Assembly: GCA_001896545.1 (NCBI GenBank) | Contig: MPOT01000027.1 | Location: 43,954-107,953, forward strand | DNA length: 64,000 nucleotides | Source of the DNA: Tepidanaerobacter sp. EBM-38 | Lineage (GTDB): Bacteria > Bacillota > Thermosediminibacteria > Thermosediminibacterales > Tepidanaerobacteraceae | Reading direction: 5' to 3' | Part shown: one piece after another, positions 54,448 to 63,319 of the stretch | Layout of the letters: each line of letters opens with the position of its first letter | Numbering within the stretch: position 1 is the stretch's first letter | Notes under the pieces: generated by a model | Databases searched by the model: none | The model's input: only the letters and a program-made list of their open reading frames with translations | Told to the model about the DNA's origin: nothing | Program-made: the position numbers and the translations under genes

Positions 54448-55689
54448 ATGATTTCAACTTCAGATAAAAGCACAAAAGCACTGCTTTTAAGTATGTGCAA
54501 TGATATATCTGATGAAGACTCCTTTCAGGAACTAAAACTTTTAGCCCAAACCGCAGGAGTGGAGGTAGTTGGGGAGGCAGTACAAAAAAGAAATAAAATA
54601 GATCCTGCTTACTATGTAGGCAGAGGCAAAGCAGAAGAAGTAGCACAAGCAGTAAAAGCTCTTGGGGCAAATGCCATTATCTGCGATGATGAGCTTTCTC
54701 CGGTTCAAATTAGAAATCTGGAAGATCTCACAGGTGTTCAGATAATCGACAGAACCATGCTTATACTTGATATATTTGCTCAAAGAGCCAAGACCTCCGA
54801 AGGCAAGATTCAAGTGGAACTTGCACAACTTCAATATATGATGCCAAGGCTTACGGGAAAAGGTATAGAGCTTTCCCAAGAAGGCGGTGGAATTGGTACT
54901 CGTGGACCGGGTGAAACCAAGCTGGAAACCGATAGGCGCCATATTCGCCGTAGAATTCATCATCTAAAAGAGGAGCTTAAAAATGTACAAAAAAGTCGCA
55001 AGATTATCATCCAGTCCCGCAGCTATCCTGTAATAAGCCTTGTGGGTTATACAAATGCGGGTAAATCTACTTTGATGAATGCCTTAACAGATGCCGATGT
55101 AAAAACAGGAGACAGGCTTTTTGAAACACTTGATACCACCACTCGCGGTCTTGTTCTCCCTGACGGGCGAAAAGTACTCTTATCAGATACAGTAGGATTT
55201 ATACGCAAGCTTCCTCACCACCTTGTGGAAGCCTTTCAAGCTACATTGGAAGAAGTAAAAGAAGCAGATCTTTTAATTCATGTGGCTGACGGTTCAAGCC
55301 CTACAATAGACGAAGATATTTCCGTAGTAAATTCAGTCTTAAAAGAACTAGGCGCAGAACAAACACCTATAATAATTGCCATAAATAAAATAGACATAAG
55401 CGGGGATGCAAGTGTTTTTATCGAGGGATATAACAAAGATGATACCATAGGAATTTCTGCATTGACAGGCAAAAACCTAGATAAGCTTTTAGAGGCGATA
55501 TGCCGTATACTTCCCTCCAATCGCCGCAAGGCTGAGCTTTTTATACCCTATGATAGCGGTTTGGCTGTGGATGAAATCCATAAAAACGGTCTGATTAATG
55601 AAATTGAATATAAGGACGATGGAGTAAAGATAAAAGGTGAAATTGATATTGCCATATTGAAAAAATACGAAAAGTATCTTGTTAACTAA
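54448..55689 (+). CDS. hflX: GTPase HflX
   Basis: A 413-residue ribosome-associated GTPase that splits or rescues stalled 70S ribosomes. The N-terminal domain contains YYVGRGKAEEV and a glycine-rich segment GGIGTRGPGETKLETDRR. G motifs are GYTNAGKST (G1), DTVGFI (G3) and NKIDIS (G4). AAGAGGTG ribosome site. Confidence 0.96.
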   Translation: MISTSDKSTKALLLSMCNDISDEDSFQELKLLAQTAGVEVVGEAVQKRNKIDPAYYVGRGKAEEVAQAVKALGANAIICDDELSPVQIRNLEDLTGVQIIDRTMLILDIFAQRAKTSEGKIQVELAQLQYMMPRLTGKGIELSQEGGGIGTRGPGETKLETDRRHIRRRIHHLKEELKNVQKSRKIIIQSRSYPVISLVGYTNAGKSTLMNALTDADVKTGDRLFETLDTTTRGLVLPDGRKVLLSDTVGFIRKLPHHLVEAFQATLEEVKEADLLIHVADGSSPTIDEDISVVNSVLKELGAEQTPIIIAINKIDISGDASVFIEGYNKDDTIGISALTGKNLDKLLEAICRILPSNRRKAELFIPYDSGLAVDEIHKNGLINEIEYKDDGVKIKGEIDIAILKKYEKYLVN

Positions 55690-55739
55690 AGAAATACAGA
55701 ATTTCCAAGATAAGCTTCATTTATAATAGTGCAAGAGCA

Positions 55740-55768
55740 TTGACACAATATATAGTATGCGTTACAAT
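55740..55768 (+). promoter_or_regulatory. Promoter of the nrdDG transcript
   Basis: TTGACA (55740-55745), 17-base spacer, TACAAT (55763-55768), about 30 bases before the riboswitch. Confidence 0.75.
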
Positions 55769-55799
55769 ATAACTATCCATATGTTGATAAGTTAATATT

Positions 55800-55962
55800 T
55801 AAGCACAGGTGCCGATATAATATTTCGGTTAAAAGGGAAGCAGGTAAAAATCCTGCACGGTCCCGCCGCTGTGTTGGTGAGATGCTGTAAATTTGCCACT
55901 GAGTTTTTCGGGAAGGCCTACAGTATCTATGAACCTAAGTCAGAAGACCTGCCTGTGTCAAA
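55800..55962 (+). promoter_or_regulatory. Cobalamin riboswitch
   Basis: Typical order of elements: a 5' strand GCACAGGTGCC, AAAAGGGAAGCAGG, CCTGCACGGTCCCGCCGCTGT, a peripheral stem, and the B12 box GTCAGAAGACCTGCC whose end pairs with the 5' strand. It precedes an intrinsic terminator and nrdD. Cobalamin binding should promote termination, shutting off a B12-independent enzyme when the cofactor is available. Confidence 0.92.
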
Positions 55963-56024
55963 CACCTTACTCTACGGTCGATAGGGGGCAGGATATGAAA
56001 TTTATATTCTATGGTTTTTTATAA

Positions 56025-56059
56025 CCTCTTGACTACTTGTCGAGAGGATTAATTTTTTT
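56025..56059 (+). terminator. Riboswitch-controlled terminator
   Basis: CCTCTTGAC / GTCGAGAGG (one wobble) with loop TACTT, followed by ATTAATTTTTTT, just ahead of the nrdD ribosome site. Confidence 0.8.
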
Positions 56060-56073
56060 GTGGAGGAATATTT

Positions 56074-57909
56074 ATGATTACTCAAATAATAAAATGCGAT
56101 GAAGGCAATGCGCTCATCGAAGCCACAGTTGAAATGTTTTCAGATTACCTGGGCAACCGAGATTGGCATGTAGAGGAAAATGCCAATACCGGAAGAAGCG
56201 TAAATGGCCTTAATAATTATGTGCGAGAAGTATTTACGAAAAAATACTGGCTCTATGAAGTATACCCTCCAGATGTGAGATTTGCTCATGAATCCGGCGA
56301 TATACACCTTCATGACCTGGGGTTTTTTGGCCCTTACTGTGCTGGTTGGGATTTAAGGCAACTTTTAATGGAAGGTTTTGGGGGTGTTAAAGGAAAAGTA
56401 GAAAGTCGGCCGGCAAGGCATCTTCGCTCTTTTCTCGGCCAGATTGTAAATTCAACCTTTACAACTCAAGGTGAAGCGGCAGGAGCTCAAGCATGGTCCA
56501 GCTTTGATACATATTGCGCTCCCTTTATTCGATACGACGGCCTTTCATATGCCCAAGTCAAACAATGTCTTCAAGAATTTGTATTCAATTTAAATGTTCC
56601 CACGCGAGTCGGCTTTCAATGTCCCTTTTCAAATCTTACCTTTGATATCAAAGTGCCGAGAGGCCTAAGGAATCACCCGGTTATTATCGGCGGACAAGCT
56701 ATGAGACAGGTTTATGGTGATTTTCAGGAAGAAATGGATATATTCAACAGGGCCTTCTGCGAAGTTATGCTAGAGGGTGATGCAAGAGGCAGAGTATTCA
56801 CCTTTCCCATCCCCACAATCAACATCACCTGGGATTTTGACTGGGAAAACCCGGTAGTTGACGATTTTATGAAAATTACTTGCAAATATGGCATACCTTA
56901 TTTTGCAAATTTCATAAATTCGGACCTTTCACCGGAAGATGCGATATCGATGTGCTGCAGACTGCGGCTTGATACTTCGGAAATAAGAAAAAGAGGCGGT
57001 GGCCTTTTCGGTAGTAATCCTATGACCGGTTCTATCGGTGTTGTCACAATAAATCTACCCAGGATAGGCTATCTTTCCCGAACAAAAGACGAATTTTTTA
57101 AGCGATTGGAACAGATGGCGGAACTAGCTAAAATTTCCCTGGAAATAAAGCGAAAAGTCATCGAACAGCAATCTGAGGCAAACTTATATCCCTATTCGAC
57201 ATATTATCTGCGTCATATCAAAGAGAGGACTGGCGAGTACTGGTACAATCATTTTAGCACCATCGGAATCATCGGGATGAACGAAGCACTGGAAAATTTT
57301 GTAGGTGCTGGGATAGCTGCCAAGGGAGGGCTGCAGTTTGCATTAGATGTTATGCACTTTTTACGGGAAAAGCTCGTTGATTTTCAAAAAGAAACCGGTC
57401 ATTTTTACAACCTTGAGGCTACACCGGCCGAAGGAGCTTCTTACCGTTTGGCGATGCTGGATACAAAAAAATATCCGTTTATTACAACAGCAGGCAAGGA
57501 TGTCCCTTATTATACAAATTCAACTCAGCTCCCGGCAGATTACACAGATGATATTTTTGAAGTTATGGAGCTGCAGGATGAACTGCAAGCCTTATACACC
57601 GGCGGCACCGTTTGCCATGTTTACTTAGGCGAGTGCATAGAAGACATATCGTTATGTAAAAACATTATACGCAAGATCTTCACCCATTATAAAATACCTT
57701 ATATATCCATAACTCCCACCTTCAGCATTTGTCCCGACCATGGATATCTTCGAGGGGAACAAACTATATGCCCTAAGTGCGGCAAAGAAACTGAGGTATG
57801 GACGAGAGTTACCGGATACCTCAGACCTGTAAAGAACTTTAATAAAGGTAAGCAGGAAGAGTATGCTAATCGCAAGATGTTTAAACTTGGGGAACATCAA
57901 TTATGCTGA
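56074..57909 (+). CDS. nrdD: Anaerobic ribonucleoside-triphosphate reductase (class III)
   Basis: A 611-residue glycyl-radical enzyme making deoxynucleotides without oxygen. Active-site segments include RFAHESGDIHLHDLGF and SLCK-type LCKNII. The C-terminal zinc site is CPDHG...CPKCG, and the glycyl radical residue is G581 in RVTGYLRPV. It is shorter than the E. coli enzyme and may lack the ATP-cone; the N-terminus starts directly near the catalytic domain. It overlaps nrdG by seven bases. Confidence 0.95.
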   Translation: MITQIIKCDEGNALIEATVEMFSDYLGNRDWHVEENANTGRSVNGLNNYVREVFTKKYWLYEVYPPDVRFAHESGDIHLHDLGFFGPYCAGWDLRQLLMEGFGGVKGKVESRPARHLRSFLGQIVNSTFTTQGEAAGAQAWSSFDTYCAPFIRYDGLSYAQVKQCLQEFVFNLNVPTRVGFQCPFSNLTFDIKVPRGLRNHPVIIGGQAMRQVYGDFQEEMDIFNRAFCEVMLEGDARGRVFTFPIPTINITWDFDWENPVVDDFMKITCKYGIPYFANFINSDLSPEDAISMCCRLRLDTSEIRKRGGGLFGSNPMTGSIGVVTINLPRIGYLSRTKDEFFKRLEQMAELAKISLEIKRKVIEQQSEANLYPYSTYYLRHIKERTGEYWYNHFSTIGIIGMNEALENFVGAGIAAKGGLQFALDVMHFLREKLVDFQKETGHFYNLEATPAEGASYRLAMLDTKKYPFITTAGKDVPYYTNSTQLPADYTDDIFEVMELQDELQALYTGGTVCHVYLGECIEDISLCKNIIRKIFTHYKIPYISITPTFSICPDHGYLRGEQTICPKCGKETEVWTRVTGYLRPVKNFNKGKQEEYANRKMFKLGEHQLC

Positions 57910-58595
57910 TAGGCGGGCTGCATAAGTGTTCAACAGTAGATTATCCGGGTTTGCTGGCATCTGTAGTATTTACATGCGGCTGTAATATGAACTGTATTTA
58001 CTGCCACAACCGACAGCTTATTTCAAAAGACTCAGATTTCCTATATGAAGAAAATGAAATAATTGAGTTTCTTCAAAAAAGAAATGGCTTGATAGATGCG
58101 GTGGTTATAAGCGGAGGCGAGCCTACATTGCAAGAGGACCTCGTAGATTTTGCCCAAAAAATCAAAGATTTGGGTTTTAAGCTTAAGCTTGATACAAATG
58201 GCACAAGGCCCGAAGTGCTCAATCAGCTTATTGAAAACAATTTACTTGATTTTATAGCCATGGATATCAAAGCTCCGCCTAAAAAATATCGAGCAATATG
58301 CAAAGGCTCAGTATCTTGCGATTCTATTTCAAAGAGCATGCAACTTATCAAACAAAGTGGCATTGATTATGAATTTAGAACTACCGCCTGGCCGACGCTT
58401 TACGAAGATGATTATGTCCAAATTTTAGAATGGATTTTTCGAGCTAAAAGGTACGTAATCCAGCGTTGCAGAACAAAAGACAATCAGCCTATGCAAAACC
58501 CTTGTTTTGAAGATGCTCGGGCTATATCGTCCTTTTCAATAAAAGCTAAAGAATATGTTGAAATATTTAAAGCCAGGGGCTTTCAATTTACATAG
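57903..58595 (+). CDS. nrdG: Anaerobic ribonucleotide reductase activating enzyme
   Basis: A 230-residue radical SAM enzyme that generates the glycyl radical on NrdD. The cluster motif CxxxCxxC is C27, C31, C34 (CGCNMNCIYCHNR), and VVISGGEPTLQEDLV is the SAM-binding GGE motif. Co-translated with nrdD. Confidence 0.94.
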   Translation: MLIGGLHKCSTVDYPGLLASVVFTCGCNMNCIYCHNRQLISKDSDFLYEENEIIEFLQKRNGLIDAVVISGGEPTLQEDLVDFAQKIKDLGFKLKLDTNGTRPEVLNQLIENNLLDFIAMDIKAPPKKYRAICKGSVSCDSISKSMQLIKQSGIDYEFRTTAWPTLYEDDYVQILEWIFRAKRYVIQRCRTKDNQPMQNPCFEDARAISSFSIKAKEYVEIFKARGFQFT

Positions 58596-58610
58596 AGAGC
58601 TCCTGGCTTT
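58569..58610. terminator. Bidirectional terminator between nrdG and the hydG-like unit
   Basis: AAAGCCAGGGGC / GCTCCTGGCTTT (12 pairs with one wobble), whose left arm overlaps the 3' end of nrdG. The flanking genes converge, so the hairpin can serve both. Confidence 0.65.
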
Positions 58611-58619
58611 CTCATGAAT

Positions 58620-58949
58620 TTATTGGTGTTGGATGGTGGTGATTATCCTGAAAAGGTCTGTCAAGACCGCCTTTTCCTCCTCTTGCTTAAAAGTAAAGTT
58701 TTGTAAAAATGCTGCGTAACCATCCTGATATTCGATTCTTTGAGGCTCAATGAAGGAGTCTACTCCTGCCCCTGCAATAAAGGACCATCTTTTGCCAAAA
58801 CTTTTTGTAAACCATAACTTAGTATTTGGATAAAATGCTGTTATGATTTTAGAGGATTTTTCAAGGGCGGATTTTAGGTCCTCAGCATCCAGTGCCTCTG
58901 TAAGGCAAGATACTATCATATCTTTAAATTTATCATCAAACATATACAT
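58620..58949 (-). CDS. Uncharacterised protein downstream of the hydG-like gene
   Basis: A 109-residue soluble alpha/beta protein that I do not recognise. It has MYMFDDKFKDMIVSC at the start, a mid-protein segment KLWFTKSFGKRWSFIAGAG and FIEPQRIEYQDGYAAFL. It overlaps the end of the hydG-like gene by 14 bases and has AAGGT upstream of ATG 58949, so it is probably translated with it. The pairing suggests a shared function, but there is no direct evidence for one. Confidence 0.6.
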   Translation of the reverse strand: MYMFDDKFKDMIVSCLTEALDAEDLKSALEKSSKIITAFYPNTKLWFTKSFGKRWSFIAGAGVDSFIEPQRIEYQDGYAAFLQNFTFKQEEEKAVLTDLFRIITTIQHQ

Positions 58950-60348
58950 CACGTTGACCTTGCTCAATCAGCTTTAGTTTATCCTCAACATACTTTCTTC
59001 TTGCAGGGCTTTCCTTTTCAAAGGCCTCGAGCTGTTTTTGTATGGCTGCCTCGCCAACTGCACGTGTTTCTTCGGAAGCATAATCCAAAAGATATTCCTT
59101 GAAGGTCAGCACAGCATTTGGCATACAGTAGTTATGAACAAAGCCGGGTTTGGCAAGCGACATAAAGTGATCGCCAGTTCTGCCTGCCCTATATCCTGCT
59201 GTACAGAAGGATGGAATACACCCAAAGCTGCAAATTTCACGGACAACTTCATCAAGTGACCTTATATCTCCCAAATGAAACTGCTCTTTCTCGGGGATAT
59301 AACCTTTTGCGGCTTCGGCATAGCCGCCGATGCCTATTCTTGAGCCGGCATCAATCTGCGATACCCCAAGCGGTATAACTTCTTTCCTTACTTGGGGGCT
59401 TTCTCTGGCGGTTAAAATCATTCCGGTGTAAGGCACCGAAAGCCGGATTATGGCTACGAGTTTCTTGAAGTCGTCATCAGATACCCTATATTTTGTCTGC
59501 TGTACAAATGGCGTATCTAAAGCCGGTTCAAGCCTTGGAAAAGAAATAGTGTGAGGACCGACGCCTCCAAAGGTTTCTTCAAGATGAATAGTATGATATA
59601 AAAGGCCCATTACCTCAAACTTCCAGTCATACAGACCAAAGAGCGCGCCAATTCCCACATCATCTATTCCGGCTTCAAGTGCCCTGTCAAGTCCATAGAG
59701 CCGCCACTGATAGTCGCTCTTCATATCTCCCTTCGGATGTATCTTCGCATATGTTTCATGGTGATAAGTTTCCTGAAAGATTTGAAATGTGCCGATTCCG
59801 GCCTCCTTAAGCTTTCGATAACCTTCCACATCCATAGGGGCGGCATTGATATTTACTCTGCGAATTTCACCATTTCCCGTTTTTGTCTCATACGTTGTCT
59901 TGATGGTTTTAACTATAAAGTCGGCATCATACATGGGATGTTCACCGTAAACAAGTATAAGCCTTTTTTGCCCACTGTTTTCAAGGGCGATAACCTCATC
60001 TCTTAGTTCATCCATTGTCAATGTTTTCCTGACGATAGACTTGTTGTCACGTCTAAACCCGCAGTATAGGCAGTTATTGATGCAATTATTGCCGATATAC
60101 AAGGGGGCAAAGAATACTATCCTGTTGCCATAAACATCTTCCTTTATCTGCCTTGCCAGTGAGAACATTTCTTCCAGCAAATCCTCATCCTCGATTTGCA
60201 AAAGCTTTGCCGTCTCTTCCGGCTCCAGGCGATTTTTTTCCTTAGATTTGGCAAAAATCTCCCTGATTTCCGACTTTTCTGCGCCCTTTCCCTCCTCCAA
60301 CTGCCTGATAATCTTTTCATCATCAATAAAATCTTGTGTTTTGGACAT
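58936..60348 (-). CDS. hydG: HydG-like radical SAM protein ([FeFe]-hydrogenase maturase family)
   Basis: A 470-residue protein of HydG length and architecture. The radical SAM cluster is C89, C93, C96 (CINNCLYCGF). HydG cleaves tyrosine to supply the CO and cyanide ligands of the H-cluster; its auxiliary cluster uses CX2CX22C near the C-terminus. Here that motif is C382-T-A-G385 ... C408: spacing is exact but the second cysteine is Gly. The rest (YRAGRTGDHFM, YCMPNAV) is conserved. ATG 60348 follows AGGAGG. No hydE or hydF is nearby. Confidence 0.85.
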   Translation of the reverse strand: MSKTQDFIDDEKIIRQLEEGKGAEKSEIREIFAKSKEKNRLEPEETAKLLQIEDEDLLEEMFSLARQIKEDVYGNRIVFFAPLYIGNNCINNCLYCGFRRDNKSIVRKTLTMDELRDEVIALENSGQKRLILVYGEHPMYDADFIVKTIKTTYETKTGNGEIRRVNINAAPMDVEGYRKLKEAGIGTFQIFQETYHHETYAKIHPKGDMKSDYQWRLYGLDRALEAGIDDVGIGALFGLYDWKFEVMGLLYHTIHLEETFGGVGPHTISFPRLEPALDTPFVQQTKYRVSDDDFKKLVAIIRLSVPYTGMILTARESPQVRKEVIPLGVSQIDAGSRIGIGGYAEAAKGYIPEKEQFHLGDIRSLDEVVREICSFGCIPSFCTAGYRAGRTGDHFMSLAKPGFVHNYCMPNAVLTFKEYLLDYASEETRAVGEAAIQKQLEAFEKESPARRKYVEDKLKLIEQGQRDVYV

Positions 60349-60381
60349 CAAAAAACCTCCTAATTTTAATATTTATGGAGG

Positions 60382-60513
60382 CTAAAACACATATAACATA
60401 TAGATTTTAACCTCCTCAATCCCGGAACGCATCCAAGATTTTAGAATATAAGCTAATGCAACCTTAAGGTCAGTAACTACTTCTCTCTTGGTGTATTGCA
60501 TTTCTTTGTACAT
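60382..60513 (-). CDS. Possible 43-residue ORF upstream of the hydG-like gene
   Basis: Reads MYKEMQYTKREVVTDLKVAL, then a helical stretch with SWMRSGIEEVKIY, and stops 34 bases before the hydG-like start. The upstream site is weak. It could be a leader peptide or a degraded gene. The rest of the 60349-60711 interval shows no other coding signal. Confidence 0.25.
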   Translation of the reverse strand: MYKEMQYTKREVVTDLKVALAYILKSWMRSGIEEVKIYMLYVF

Positions 60514-60711
60514 TTTATCACTATCTCAATGAATTTACAATATCAAAACCTTTTTCCATAAATCGAATTTTCATAAAGATTATGTTGGCAGAAGTCCATA
60601 GTAATAGTAAAATAGTATCTAGAGATGAACATACATTACATAATTCGGTAAATCCAAGTTTATAAAAGCAAGAAATGTTACCGATATAGAATTGTAGGCA
60701 ATCTGTTCTTC

Positions 60712-61364
60712 TACCTTAAAGAAGAAATTACGCAATTTGTTCAACAGACCCTTGACTTTCTATGCAAAAAAGATATTGAGCTAGCTATTTTGGCATGCAA
60801 TACTGCCACAGCAGCATTGGATATTGTTGTAGAAGGCAAATATGACTTTCCAGTCCTAGGAATAATAAAGCCTGGAGCTAAAGAAGCATTAAAGGCGACG
60901 AAAAATAAAAAATCGGTGTCATTGTGACAGTCTTCACTATAGAAAGTGGTGCATATCAAAATGCTTTAAAGGATTTAGATAAAGATGTGGAAGTCATGGG
61001 TCAAGCCTGCCCACCTTTTTATGACTTGGTAGTATCAGGAAAAATTTCGGGGCCTGAAGTGGAAGAAATTGTTCGTAAATATATATCAGTTTTCGACGAT
61101 AGCGATAGTAATACACTTGTGTTAGGATGCACCCATTATCCAGTATTACTTCCGGTGATAAAAAAGTTTATCTCCCCAGATGTTACCATAGTAGACCCTG
61201 CTGTAGAAGTAGTAGTCCAAGCTAAATCTCACTTGAAACTAGACAAAAAAGAAGAAGCTACATATAAATTCTATACTAGTGGGAGTGTAGAGAATTTTAT
61301 AAAAATAGGGGAAAATATCCTTGGAAGCCCTATGAAAAATGTAGAAGAAGTGCATTGGGAATAA
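60712..61364 (+). pseudogene. murI: Broken glutamate racemase gene
   Basis: Two frames together give most of MurI. Frame one covers YLKEEITQFVQQTLDFLCKK, then AILACNTATAALD (the first catalytic Cys region) up to KATKNKK and a stop at about 60925. The other frame resumes at IGVIVTVFTIESGAY and runs through VLGCTHYPVLLPVI (second catalytic Cys) to the stop at 61364. A one-base shift lies in the A-rich run near 60902-60912. The first ~45 residues, including the DSGVGG motif, are absent. An intact copy must be elsewhere if the cell relies on MurI. Confidence 0.85.
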
Positions 61365-61376
61365 AAGTTTTTCGCA

Positions 61377-61409
61377 AATCCCATAATACATTTTTAGTAT
61401 TATGGGATT
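61377..61409. repeat. Inverted repeat 1 (terminator-like)
   Basis: A perfect 13-bp stem AATCCCATAATAC / GTATTATGGGATT with loop ATTTTTA, right after the murI remnant. No T-run on the + side. Confidence 0.6.
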
Positions 61410-61451
61410 CTTGGATAAATATCTATTTATAAATGGATATTTATCCAAGAA
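61408..61451. repeat. Inverted repeat 2
   Basis: A perfect 16-bp stem whose core is CTTGGATAAATATC / GATATTTATCCAAG, with a 12-base AT loop. It abuts the previous repeat. It could be an operator for the ggt operon, a mobile-element end or a structural RNA; nothing decides between these. Confidence 0.55.
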
Positions 61452-61566
61452 AACTTTATAAATTATTGAAAGAGATTTTAGTAAAGAGAAATAAGAGAAA
61501 AAATAGGGATTAATATATTATTCGAGAAATATATAAATAAACAAGACTATTGAAGGGGGAACCATT

Positions 61567-63297
61567 ATGTCAAAAAGAAAATTATTGTCAATTATTATTT
61601 TGTTAGTATTTGTTACAACATTAGTAGGTTGTGGCAATACAGCAAAACCTCCAGTGGAAGAAAATAAAGTTGAAAAAAAAGTTGAAAAGAGTATTGATTT
61701 GAACAGGGATGCTATAGGAGAAAATGGGGTTGTATCTGCGGCAAAACCTGAAGCATCCGAGGTCGGTGTAGAGATATTAAAAAAAGGTGGTAATGCTATA
61801 GATGCTGCAGTTGCTACAGCTTTTGCTATTGGAGTAGTAGAACCCAATGCCTCGGGCCTCGGTGGAGGAGGATTTATGCTTATAAGATATGCTGATACGG
61901 GTGAGGAAGTATTTTTAGATTTTAGAGAAGTAGCTCCTAAAAATGCTACACCTGGTATGTATGAATTAGATGAAAATGGAAGACCAATTAACGAGGCATC
62001 TACCTTAGGAGGTAAATCCGTAGCAGTCCCAGGTGAAATTGCAGGTCTGCTTATGGCTCTCGAAAAGTATGGGACTATGACTAGGGAAGAAGTGTTGCAG
62101 CCAGCAATTGATCTTGCGGAAAATGGTTTTGTTGTGTCTAAAAACTTTTCAAGAATTATGGGTGAAAATATTGGTAGAATTAATAGTTTTGAGGCTACGA
62201 AAGAAATATATTTAAAAAATGGCCTGCCCTATGAAGAGGGAGATATATTTACAAACAAAGATTTGGCAAATACCTTAAAAAAGATAGCCAAGGAAGGCAA
62301 AGATGCCTTTTACAAAGGGGAAATAGCAAAAGCTATAGTTGATGAAGTTCAAAGAACCGGTGGAATAATGACACTAGAAGACCTTGAAAACTATGAAGTA
62401 AAGGTAAGAAAACCTGTAAAGGGAACATATCGCGGATATGAGATAGTTTCAGTTCCCCCATCTAGTTCTGGTGGAACTCATTTAGTTCAATTATTAAATA
62501 TTTTGGAGAATTTCAATCTTAGAGATTTAGGTCATAATACTACGGATTCTATTCACGTTTGGTCTGAGGCTATAAAACTTATGTTTGCTGATCGTGATAA
62601 GTATATGGCTGATACTGATTTTGTAGATGTTCCATTAACAGGATTAATATCCAAAGACTATGCTAAAGAATTATATAAAAAGATAGATATGAATAAATCA
62701 GCTCAAGATGTAAAAGCAGGTAATCCTTACAAATATGAAAGTGGAAGTACAACACACTTTTCAGTTATGGATAAAGAAGGCAATATGGTCGCAGTAACAC
62801 AAACCATAAACTATTATTTTGGATCTGGTGTGACGGTACCTGGAACTGGTATTTTACTAAATAATCAAATGGACGATTTTGAAGTGAAGCCAGGTTGTTC
62901 TAATTCCATCGAGCCAGGTAAAAGACCTTTGAGCAGTATGACTCCAACTTTAGTAATAAAGGACGGGAAACCTTTTATGACTTTAGGATCTCCGGGAGCG
63001 ACAAGAATTATAACAACAGTAGCTCAGGTGATCAGTAATATAATAGATTATGATATGGATATTCAAGAGGCCATAAATGTTCCTAGAATGTATGACAGAC
63101 GGGGAGAACTAAAGTTAGAAGGTAGATTTGATAAAAAAACAGTTGAAGAACTTGAGTCAAGAGGACACTATGTTGAAGTTAGTGATAAAGATTATGATGG
63201 TGATTTTGGTGCAGTTCAGGGAGTAATGTTTGATAAATCCGGCAAATTACATGGTGGAGCAGACCCTAGGCTAGACGGAAAAGCAGCAGCATATTAA
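61567..63297 (+). CDS. ggt: Gamma-glutamyltransferase, lipoprotein form
   Basis: A 576-residue N-terminal nucleophile hydrolase that cleaves gamma-glutamyl bonds (glutathione, poly-gamma-glutamate). It has a lipoprotein signal with lipobox LVGC (C22) and a Lys/Glu-rich linker, so it should be anchored outside the membrane. The autoprocessing/catalytic threonine is T395 (STTHFSVMD); PLSSMTPTLV and GSPGATRI form the substrate loop. Most bacterial GGTs are soluble secreted proteins. GAAGGGGG ribosome site. Next to a second lipoprotein gene. Confidence 0.93.
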   Translation: MSKRKLLSIIILLVFVTTLVGCGNTAKPPVEENKVEKKVEKSIDLNRDAIGENGVVSAAKPEASEVGVEILKKGGNAIDAAVATAFAIGVVEPNASGLGGGGFMLIRYADTGEEVFLDFREVAPKNATPGMYELDENGRPINEASTLGGKSVAVPGEIAGLLMALEKYGTMTREEVLQPAIDLAENGFVVSKNFSRIMGENIGRINSFEATKEIYLKNGLPYEEGDIFTNKDLANTLKKIAKEGKDAFYKGEIAKAIVDEVQRTGGIMTLEDLENYEVKVRKPVKGTYRGYEIVSVPPSSSGGTHLVQLLNILENFNLRDLGHNTTDSIHVWSEAIKLMFADRDKYMADTDFVDVPLTGLISKDYAKELYKKIDMNKSAQDVKAGNPYKYESGSTTHFSVMDKEGNMVAVTQTINYYFGSGVTVPGTGILLNNQMDDFEVKPGCSNSIEPGKRPLSSMTPTLVIKDGKPFMTLGSPGATRIITTVAQVISNIIDYDMDIQEAINVPRMYDRRGELKLEGRFDKKTVEELESRGHYVEVSDKDYDGDFGAVQGVMFDKSGKLHGGADPRLDGKAAAY

Positions 63298-63319
63298 CAA
63301 ATTGTTGGGAGGAGATTTA

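Noticed and set aside
54149..54670. 173-codon minus-strand frame spanning the M20-hflX junction
   Set aside because: Begins with a Leu-rich run that is a shadow of Glu/Gln/Ala codons in hflX, and overlaps two sense genes.
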